Shown: piece by piece, positions 1 to 5,322 of the stretch | Layout: each line of letters begins with the position of its first letter | How positions within the stretch are numbered: the first letter of the stretch is position 1 | DNA from: CAZAYB01 sp964489215 | GTDB lineage: Bacteria; Planctomycetota; Phycisphaerae; Sedimentisphaerales; Anaerohalosphaeraceae | Length of the DNA stretch: 8,274 bases | Reading direction: 5' to 3' | Assembly: GCA_964489215.1 (NCBI GenBank) | Contig: CAZAYB010000133.1 | Coordinates: 1 to 8,274 of the forward strand | The notes under the pieces: model-generated | Told to the model about the DNA's origin: nothing | Databases searched by the model: none | What the model saw: the letters and a program-made list of their open reading frames with translations, nothing else | Translations under genes and position numbers: made by a program

Positions 1-59
1 AGCCTTAGAAAGGCCTTCGTCCATCGTAAAGCGTTCTCTATCCCAATCACAGGAAATGG
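1..59 (-). other. Open continuation of the receptor frame beyond the TAG, cut by the window edge
   Basis: Directly after the TAG, the same minus-strand frame reads PFPVIGIENALRWTKAFLR with no further stop. Placed after the preceding HISGKHT, this resembles the usual receptor pattern of a G-K/R-H-T-L-P turn followed by a barrel strand containing D/R-W-T-x-A. The TAG sits where Leu (TTG, one base away) would be natural. The next frame over is also open through this stretch (ISCDWDRERFTMDEGLSKA), so 59 bases alone cannot settle the matter. Treat this as the probable remainder of one broken or read-through receptor gene. Confidence 0.55.
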
Positions 60-1466
60 CTAAGTATGCTTACCGCTGATATGAAAAGTCTCGGTTATCC
101 TTTCGATATACTCTGCTTTCTCACTGCGAAGAAAAGGAGCTGCCTGCCTCTCAAGAGAAGCACCATACTCCTGAAGATAAAACGCTCTGCCCCGCGTATC
201 CTCCGCAAGGGTAACCTTGTTCTCAGCGGCACGTGTATACATATAAAGAAGCTGCAGGGCGTGCTTTTCCGTCTCGATTCCTACTACACCCAATCCACCC
301 CACTTTACCTCTTCCTTAGACTCCTTAACATCAAACAACGAAGTCTGAAAATCATTCGATGCTCCGGGAGGATCCTGACCGCCGTACTGAGGAGTCATCG
401 GATCGCCGGGATTTTCAACCCAGTATTTATCCTCTATGCCGTCCTCATGATAAGATGTATCTCGCTCATAATAAAAACTGCCCAAACCGCCGATCTTAAC
501 ATCACTGTCAAGCTCATATTTACCACCGCCAGTTATAGACCACTTATAATCAAAAGGCTTATCACCAAAAAAAGTACCGCCCTTACCGTCACTTACCGAA
601 TCTAACGGAACCTCATAATCACGTTCCCCCCACATATTAACCCCGTCCTCATTACTCGTCAGAAAATCTCCCTTACCAGGCCACTGCATATTATAGCTGC
701 TGCCGGTGTTTATCTTAAAAACCGTCTCATCTGGGATACCCTTCAATACAACATTTACTGCTCCACCGGAAGCATCCCCCTGCTGATCTGGGGTAAAAGT
801 CTTGCTAACCTGCATACTCTCTATAACAGATGCTGGAAACTGATCAAGCTGAACAGCTCGCTTATCTGCATCAGCCGTCGGAAGCCTGATGCCGTTTAGC
901 TGTGAATTTACATAACGGTCCGGCAAACCCCTGATTACCGCGTACTTGCCCTCCTGAACCGTAGCACCGGATACTAACTTCAATGCACTGGCTGCATCGC
1001 TTGCTCCTGCCTGGCTCATAAGCTCTGCACTTATCGAATCAAGAAGAGCCGGACTTTCCATACGAAGATCAAGCAATATCGCCTCTGTACCCGCTCCGAT
1101 CTGAACATCCTGAACTACAAACTCCTCCATCTCCGTAAACTCCCCCGTCAGATAAGCGTCAACTTCCGTCATCTGACCGCCGCTGACAACTACATCCGCC
1201 TTAACCTGACGGGTATAACCTTCCTTAGAAAATACCAGCGTATAATTGCCCGGCTTAACCTCTCCGAATACATAATTGCCCTCATCCGAAACCTCTACCG
1301 ATTCACCGGTCTCTGCTATCATTACCTGGCCCCCTGCCACCGGAGCGCTGAAATCCTTGTCATAAACCATGCCGCGGATACCGCCTGCCTGATCTCCGTA
1401 ACACAAGCCCGCAATAAAAAACAAAAATAAAAATAAAACGCTCGTAAAATAATGGCTTCTTACCAT
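60..1466 (-). CDS. TonB-dependent receptor, N-terminal half (plug and first barrel strands), ended by an early in-frame TAG
   Basis: This is an outer-membrane receptor of the kind that imports a ligand using energy from TonB-ExbB-ExbD. Visible in the 468 residues are a signal peptide (about 1-24, long Phe/Leu core), a carboxypeptidase-regulatory-like beta-sandwich (about 28-108, with GGIRGMVYD and GNYTLVFSKEGY), a possible TonB-box-like stretch near EEFVV (115-119), and a plug domain (about 128-245) with ALKLVSGATV, YAVIRGLPDRYV and GDASGGAVNVVL. Barrel strands begin after that. Complete receptors of this type usually run to about 900-1,000 residues, so only the plug and a few strands are encoded before the TAG at 62-60. 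The frame stays open to the left edge with receptor-like residues, so the gene is probably interrupted rather than naturally short. Its ATG overlaps the stop of the lipoprotein gene (ATGGTAA), implying coupled translation; a GGAG lies 4 nt before the ATG. The ligand cannot be told from sequence. Confidence 0.88.
   Translation of the reverse strand: MVRSHYFTSVLFLFLFFIAGLCYGDQAGGIRGMVYDKDFSAPVAGGQVMIAETGESVEVSDEGNYVFGEVKPGNYTLVFSKEGYTRQVKADVVVSGGQMTEVDAYLTGEFTEMEEFVVQDVQIGAGTEAILLDLRMESPALLDSISAELMSQAGASDAASALKLVSGATVQEGKYAVIRGLPDRYVNSQLNGIRLPTADADKRAVQLDQFPASVIESMQVSKTFTPDQQGDASGGAVNVVLKGIPDETVFKINTGSSYNMQWPGKGDFLTSNEDGVNMWGERDYEVPLDSVSDGKGGTFFGDKPFDYKWSITGGGKYELDSDVKIGGLGSFYYERDTSYHEDGIEDKYWVENPGDPMTPQYGGQDPPGASNDFQTSLFDVKESKEEVKWGGLGVVGIETEKHALQLLYMYTRAAENKVTLAEDTRGRAFYLQEYGASLERQAAPFLRSEKAEYIERITETFHISGKHT
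1460..1466 (-). other. Stop/start overlap ATGGTAA between lipoprotein and receptor
   Basis: The last codons of the lipoprotein (TGG TAA) lie inside the receptor's first codons (ATG GTA A). A ribosome finishing the lipoprotein can restart on the receptor. This fixes the receptor start and shows that the two genes form one transcription and translation unit. Confidence 0.85.
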
Positions 1467-2761
1467 GGCGCTCCCAGTGAACCCTTAAGCTCCTTAATTC
1501 GCCCCCATAGTTCAGCGTCCGGCTCCAACGCCGACAACGCCATGGAACTGCATATTAACGACAAATCTTCAGCTCTGGGTTTGGAATTGCGATTCTCAAT
1601 ACTTTCCTCAACTGCCTGGTAATAAACCAGCAAAGAAACTTCCCTGTCTCCCAGATTAGAGTAAACTTCACCAACTGGACAAAGTGTCTCAGCCCTGTAA
1701 ATATCTATTATCCTCCCGCGACCAGAATTGAACATATCAAGAGCTTCTTCCAACTGATGCCTTGCCTTATCATTCTGACCGCATACTCGATATCCCTCTG
1801 CTATATCAGCCTTGACAGTCACAAGATTCTCCAAAGGCCATCTGCCCGCCCTGACAAACTCATCTGCTTCTTCTACAAAACTAACACCTTCAACAGAATC
1901 GCCGTGCTTAACACAAACTTCACTTAAACCAAGAAGAATTTCAACCTGTATAAAACCCGGAAGCTTGCCGAAACCTGACTTGACATTAGACTCGATCAAA
2001 GCTCGCTTCTCCTGGTCAAAATAAAACCTGTCATAAAGATTTACATAAGATTGCAAAGAATTAACAATAGCGTCATAAACACCCGTAACCCTGACGCTCT
2101 CAAGATAACTTACCTGTTCTTTAAACTCATTATCCTCTGCAACCAACGCCTCTGCACCGCTTAACTTACCTGTCTCGGAATCCTCAAGACCTGCATCCAA
2201 ATCTCCGCTCTTTATCTCATCTCCAAGCAGCACCTTAGCCTTTAAAGCCTTCACTTTTATCCTGTCACTGCGCCACTCTTTCAAACCTTTAACACCTGCC
2301 GACTTTTCTGCCAAAGCAATATAACCCCTCGCCTCCTTATCAAAACCGTTCTTCGCGCAATATATCGCAAGATCGCCAAGACAGCTCCCCATCCGCCAAT
2401 CTCCTATACCCTTTGTAAAACGTTCCGCAAGTAAAGGCTGATCAAGCTCAAGACAGGCCAATACAACCTTCTCCTGGGCCCGGCTGCGGTCCTTAATATG
2501 AGGATTAACCGGAATCGAACTCGCAATTTCATAACCGGTCTCAAGAAGATCACGCTGGTAAACTGCTATTTCCAAATCACGAAGAACGCCTGATTCCTCA
2601 CTTTCAACTCCCGAATCAGAACTCTCGCCGGAATCAGACCCGCAGCCGATCAACAAAAATGAAAAAGCGAAACAAAAAATAAACAAAAATAAATACTCTC
2701 TCTTAAATGGCACCTTCAATCTATACATATTGTCCCTTGAAAATATAAACTGCAAATTCAT
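1460..2761 (-). CDS. TPR-like outer- or inner-membrane lipoprotein, coupled to the TonB receptor
   Basis: The 433-residue product has a hydrophobic signal core (about 23-38) and a lipobox LIGC with the lipidated Cys at 40, followed by a Ser/Glu/Asp linker (42-58). The rest is helical, with TPR-like helix pairs, clearest at about 275-300, 315-345 and 365-390 (IAEGYRVCGQNDKARHQLEE; SNLGDREVSLLVYYQAVEES). The protein ends in GAPW. The real start may be the internal ATG at 2728 (Met12): that gives a normal 28-residue lipoprotein signal with a basic n-region and has AAGGG 5 nt upstream, whereas the ATG at 2761 has only AGGG. The stop overlaps the receptor start by 7 bases, so the two are made together. 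A role in binding or handing over the receptor's ligand, or in assembling the receptor, is inferred from context only; I do not recognise a named family. Confidence 0.85.
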   Translation of the reverse strand: MNLQFIFSRDNMYRLKVPFKREYLFLFIFCFAFSFLLIGCGSDSGESSDSGVESEESGVLRDLEIAVYQRDLLETGYEIASSIPVNPHIKDRSRAQEKVVLACLELDQPLLAERFTKGIGDWRMGSCLGDLAIYCAKNGFDKEARGYIALAEKSAGVKGLKEWRSDRIKVKALKAKVLLGDEIKSGDLDAGLEDSETGKLSGAEALVAEDNEFKEQVSYLESVRVTGVYDAIVNSLQSYVNLYDRFYFDQEKRALIESNVKSGFGKLPGFIQVEILLGLSEVCVKHGDSVEGVSFVEEADEFVRAGRWPLENLVTVKADIAEGYRVCGQNDKARHQLEEALDMFNSGRGRIIDIYRAETLCPVGEVYSNLGDREVSLLVYYQAVEESIENRNSKPRAEDLSLICSSMALSALEPDAELWGRIKELKGSLGAPW

Positions 2762-2829
2762 AACCAGCCCTGAAACTGCGCCCTTTCTTTTGCAACTGGT
2801 TTAATGTATCCGAACATAAAGACAAATAA

Positions 2830-2842
2830 ACCGCGATGCGGT
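2830..2842. repeat. Short GC-rich hairpin ACCGC-GAT-GCGGT in the lipoprotein leader
   Basis: Five-base arms around a 3-base loop lie about 70 nt before the lipoprotein ATG, inside the presumed untranslated leader. On the minus strand it is followed by TTTATTTGTCTTT, which is too broken a T-run for a convincing terminator. It may be a leader hairpin or chance. Confidence 0.25.
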
Positions 2843-2864
2843 AAGCTGGCTCGAATGAGAGTTT

Positions 2865-2893
2865 ACTATAAAACCAAACTGCTTTGGTTAGAA
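2865..2893 (-). promoter_or_regulatory. Candidate promoter for the lipoprotein-receptor unit
   Basis: On the minus strand, TATAGT (2870-2865) matches five of six positions of a sigma70 -10 box. TTCTAA (2893-2888) lies 17 nt upstream but is a poor -35 box. The start point would fall near 2858, leaving a leader of about 97 nt to the ATG at 2761 or 130 nt to the one at 2728. A weak -35 with an inverted repeat in the spacer suggests a controlled rather than constitutive promoter. No better candidate was seen in this gap. Confidence 0.35.
2872..2889. repeat. Perfect inverted repeat AACCAAA-CTGC-TTTGGTT, operator-like
   Basis: Two 7-base arms (2872-2878 and 2883-2889) are perfect inverse complements around a 4-base centre. 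The element fills the spacer of the candidate promoter for the lipoprotein-receptor unit, a common place for a repressor or MerR-type activator site. As RNA it could also form a short AU-rich hairpin followed by UUUUA, a weak terminator at best. Confidence 0.5.
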
Positions 2894-2940
2894 AATGATT
2901 AGAATTTATTTTTTTCTAAACAATCTTACGTCCAGAACCT

Positions 2941-2983
2941 AAAAAAAAATCTGATGGCAGTAATCAAATACCTGCCACCAGAT
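2941..2983 (-). terminator. Intrinsic terminator of the beta-helix/dockerin gene
   Basis: On the minus strand, a 12-bp stem ATCTGGTGGCAG / CTGCCATCAGAT (arms 2983-2972 and 2960-2949, one G-U pair) has an 11-nt loop and is followed directly by a run of eight to nine T. It starts about 30 nt after the TAG stop of the beta-helix gene. This separates that gene's transcript from the lipoprotein-receptor unit downstream. The plus strand lacks a T-run, so it works one way only. Confidence 0.92.
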
Positions 2984-3013
2984 TAAAAATCAAACCATGC
3001 TCAAGCTGTATAA

Positions 3014-4720
3014 CTACTTACCTGCAAGCCAGTTATCACTTATTACTGAAAAATCAGCAAGATCAACCTGACCGTCATCTGTAAGATCGCCCTCAGGAGC
3101 GTTCATTGATGTGTCAGTCATCCCGTAAGCGTCAACCGCTGTCCAGCTGGCCAGCCAGTTATGATCAGGCTCGAAACCGCCGTGATAAGAATCACTGAAG
3201 CTCGGCAATGCGTCACCGGCAGGACAAGGATTAATGAAAGTTACTCTTTCCATAACCTTGCCGCCCTTGACAACCTGTTCTGCTCTGTCAAGCTGCTGAA
3301 TCGGCATAGTATCTGTTACGATATTACCAATAACAGGATTATCATCACCATTAATTGTTACACCAACTGCATCTGCATCTGCGTATTCAGCGTTATTATA
3401 GAAAATCGTATCTGTAATCTCAGAAAGCATTCCGCTGTCCTGACAGATATACTGATCGTAAAGAACTGCAGGATCTGCACTTCCGATATTTACTGCTGAA
3501 TGGGTACCTGCTGGTGTTTCCCATGTCTGGGCCCATGTCAAAGTTCCGTTGTAACCGTAACCGTTCGCTCCGTCACCGTCATCACCATCAGGACGAACAA
3601 CCTTTTCGCCGCAGTCCATAATGATATCTCTCTGATGCTGTACACGGGCATTATCACGCCATGCTGTCGCACCGTCACCGTCTTCTGGCTGACCTATAAT
3701 GGTAAAGTTGCTGATGCGTGCTGTTGTTACAGGCTGTGCATCTGAATCTTCCGCACCGTCATGCTCGATACAGTTGTCACCAACACCTGAACCCTGACTT
3801 GCGTCTGTACTGTAACCCTGAACGATAAGACCATAGCGGGCACAGCCTCTCCAGCCTTCATCAATATCAAAACTGTCATCGCCAATATTCCAGATATTTA
3901 CATACTCAAGCTGAACTGTACCGCCCCATATCTCGATACCATCATCAACATTGTTCATGATCTCAACGTGATGAATGTCTGTCTCTCTGCCGATCCCACC
4001 AAGTGAAAGACCGTTAAGCTCATTGGCAAGACCGATTACCTTACCGCCGTAACGAAGCGAAAGATAGCTGATTGAACCGCTGTCATCATCATCATTGTCA
4101 CCGCCGTAAAGAACCTTAGGATCACCTTCAAAACCTGCTGTCAAACCTTCCATTACCTTCTGGTTGCCGCCGTCTGGTACCTTGGTGTTGGTTTGCTCTG
4201 TAACAGTACCGCCTGCTTCTCCGTCATCGTCAATCTTGACTACAACAGGATCACCATTATAATGAGAAGCGGAAATAAGAGCGTCACCCATTACAGTAAG
4301 GTTACCCCACTCGTTAACTCCCTCACGCCAGGTACCTGTCTTAGGATCACCCATCGTTGTTATACTGTCAACAAAATCGTCACCGTCTCTGGTTACAACA
4401 CTGCCGTCCCATGTAGCTACATCTTCGGCACTTGTCATAATTACCGGCTCTTCTGCTGTACCGTTTACATAAATATCAGCACCGCGGCAAACTGCCAAAC
4501 TGCCCTGCTGAGGTACAAAACTTGCCACTACAACACCTGCGTCAATCGTCAGTGTGTTGCCGGGAAGTACATAAATCTGGCCGTCCAGATGGTACGGTGA
4601 ACCTGCCTTGGTCCAATGGTTAGGTGCACCATCACCAATGTTAGAATCAATAACTGTTCCTGCGTTTACTAATGCTGCCAAACAAAACAACACCGCAATA
4701 ATCATTGCTTTCTTACCCAT
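3014..4720 (-). CDS. Secreted Asp-rich right-handed beta-helix protein with C-terminal dockerin-like module
   Basis: The product has 568 residues. I chose the ATG at 4720 because AGAAAGGA lies 7 nt upstream and the protein then opens with a clean signal peptide (MGKKAM, hydrophobic core, cleavage after VNA at 20); the upstream in-frame ATG at 4807 has neither. The body is beta-helix-like: VLPGNTLTIDAGVVV (about 51-65), NGTAEEPVIMTSA (about 86-98), then the signature block of a widespread exported family, GGDNDDDDSGSISYLSLRYGG (broken by rungs, about 206-226), NELNGLSLGGIG, DDGIEIWGGT and GDDSFDIDEGWRG (to about 292). The end (544-566) is GDLTDDGQVDLADF plus NWL, with Asp/Thr/Asp/Asp at calcium-loop positions 1, 3, 5 and 12. 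In Phycisphaerae such tails appear on many exported proteins and probably serve sorting or attachment. Proteins with the GDDSFD-type block often occur near TonB receptors, as here. No catalytic site is evident and the substrate is unknown. Confidence 0.88.
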   Translation of the reverse strand: MGKKAMIIAVLFCLAALVNAGTVIDSNIGDGAPNHWTKAGSPYHLDGQIYVLPGNTLTIDAGVVVASFVPQQGSLAVCRGADIYVNGTAEEPVIMTSAEDVATWDGSVVTRDGDDFVDSITTMGDPKTGTWREGVNEWGNLTVMGDALISASHYNGDPVVVKIDDDGEAGGTVTEQTNTKVPDGGNQKVMEGLTAGFEGDPKVLYGGDNDDDDSGSISYLSLRYGGKVIGLANELNGLSLGGIGRETDIHHVEIMNNVDDGIEIWGGTVQLEYVNIWNIGDDSFDIDEGWRGCARYGLIVQGYSTDASQGSGVGDNCIEHDGAEDSDAQPVTTARISNFTIIGQPEDGDGATAWRDNARVQHQRDIIMDCGEKVVRPDGDDGDGANGYGYNGTLTWAQTWETPAGTHSAVNIGSADPAVLYDQYICQDSGMLSEITDTIFYNNAEYADADAVGVTINGDDNPVIGNIVTDTMPIQQLDRAEQVVKGGKVMERVTFINPCPAGDALPSFSDSYHGGFEPDHNWLASWTAVDAYGMTDTSMNAPEGDLTDDGQVDLADFSVISDNWLAGK

Positions 4721-4727
4721 AATCAAT

Positions 4728-4735
4728 TCCTTTCT
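4728..4735 (-). promoter_or_regulatory. Ribosome binding site AGAAAGGA that fixes the beta-helix gene start
   Basis: AGAAAGGA lies 7 nt before the ATG at 4720. The identical octamer at identical spacing precedes the TTG start of the TPR gene, which supports both start choices. Confidence 0.85.
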
Positions 4736-4757
4736 ACTTTCTTTCTGATTAACTTCC

Positions 4758-4805
4758 GCGGGAAATCTATATACTCCGAAAAAACTCTCCCGGTATAAAT
4801 CCCGC
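4758..4805 (-). promoter_or_regulatory. Two-tier stem-loop in the leader of the beta-helix gene
   Basis: On the minus strand an outer stem GCGGGA/TCCCGC (4805-4800 with 4763-4758) encloses an inner stem TATAC/GTATA, separated by an asymmetric internal loop; the apical loop contains a run of six T. It ends about 37 nt before the ATG and 22 nt before the ribosome binding site. It could stabilise the mRNA or act as a regulatory leader. It matches no riboswitch class I can name. Confidence 0.4.
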
Positions 4806-5145
4806 ACATAATTCTTTTTTACTTATCACTAAATTAAAAACTTACGAACTAATAACTAACTTTCAATACCCTTTGAATCTACTCCATCTGACCTCCTGTA
4901 AAACAGCAATTTCCGTTTAAGTGAAAAACAGGATCAGGAAGATTTGCAAAATTATCTATAAGCTTAAACATGCAATTAAATATCACCCTAACCGCTCTCC
5001 AAAGCCGTCAGTCACCTAAAGCAAACCTGACAAAACCCTGTCTTTTCACACTCTTATATTGATATTAAACCTGAAAAATACTTATCAACTGATTTTTTTA
5101 ACCGCCAGAGGTTATCAAAACATAATATTTATATCTGCCATGACT

Positions 5146-5160
5146 AACTGTAGCACAGTT
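5146..5160. repeat. Inverted repeat AACTGT-AGC-ACAGTT, operator-like
   Basis: Perfect 6-base arms around a 3-base centre, about 75 bp upstream of the Sel1 promoter -35 box. The size fits a dimeric regulator site. No second copy was noticed in the window. Confidence 0.35.
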
Positions 5161-5234
5161 TATAAAAGAACAATGTTAGCGCTTCATTAAGCTTCTATTA
5201 GAAAAACAATAATCTCTATTTCATGCCATAACTC

Positions 5235-5263
5235 TTGTCATTTCATAAACTAATAGTTATAAT
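5235..5263 (+). promoter_or_regulatory. Sigma70-type promoter of the Sel1-repeat gene
   Basis: TTGTCA (5235-5240), a 17-bp spacer, and a perfect TATAAT (5258-5263). Eleven of twelve hexamer positions match consensus. Transcription should begin near 5270, giving a leader of about 53 nt to the ATG at 5323. Confidence 0.8.
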
Positions 5264-5281
5264 CAAATATCAGAAAAAATT

Positions 5282-5315
5282 TTAAGGGCACCATATTTTT
5301 TCAGATACCCCTTAA
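5282..5315 (+). promoter_or_regulatory. Leader inverted repeat TTAAGGG / CCCTTAA covering the only Shine-Dalgarno-like site
   Basis: Arms at 5282-5288 and 5309-5315 are perfect inverse complements, with 20 nt between. AAGGG in the left arm is the only Shine-Dalgarno-like sequence in the leader, but it lies 34 nt before the ATG at 5323, too far for normal initiation there. If the hairpin forms it would hide that site. It could also be a DNA operator just downstream of the promoter. Confidence 0.4.
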
Positions 5316-5322
5316 TTATGAA

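Larger units (their letters stand above)
4721..5322. other. 600-bp divergent intergenic region, no protein gene seen
   Basis: The region separates the divergent beta-helix and Sel1 genes and is AT-rich. On the Sel1 side it holds a clear sigma70-type promoter and a hairpin over an AAGGG. On the beta-helix side it holds a leader stem-loop, a strong ribosome binding site before a two-codon ORF, and no promoter I would defend (TTGAAA at 4866-4861 lacks a good -10; TTGATA with TAATAT near 5083-5063 has only a 15-nt spacer). A 15-bp inverted repeat lies at 5146-5160. I saw no tRNA, rRNA or known small RNA. The longest ATG-started frame noted (4970, 29 codons) lacks a ribosome binding site. Confidence 0.7.

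Noticed and set aside
1..62. Genome-wide amber (TAG) recoding to explain the receptor stop
   Set aside because: TAG is the natural end of both the beta-helix gene (3016-3014) and the TPR gene (6841-6839), so it works as a stop here.
66..605. Plus-strand open frame of 179 codons opposite the receptor gene
   Set aside because: It lies wholly antisense to a clear receptor, has no recognisable domain and looks like a composition shadow.
4193..4600. Plus-strand open frame of 135 codons rich in Cys and Thr, opposite the beta-helix gene
   Set aside because: Its composition is explained by the complement of Asp/Gly/Val-rich coding; no start signal.
4721..4807. A 29-codon upstream extension of the beta-helix gene (ATG at 4807)
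   Set aside because: It has no ribosome binding site, overlaps the leader hairpin, and would bury the signal peptide. The ATG at 4720 has both a ribosome binding site and a proper signal.
4970..5059. Small plus-strand ORF of 29 codons in the intergenic region
   Set aside because: No ribosome binding site or promoter at the right distance, and no meaningful protein features.
5093..5115. Hairpin TAACC/GGTTA next to a run of T as a terminator
   Set aside because: On the plus strand the T-run precedes the stem, and on the minus strand the stem is followed by A, so neither direction gives a terminator.
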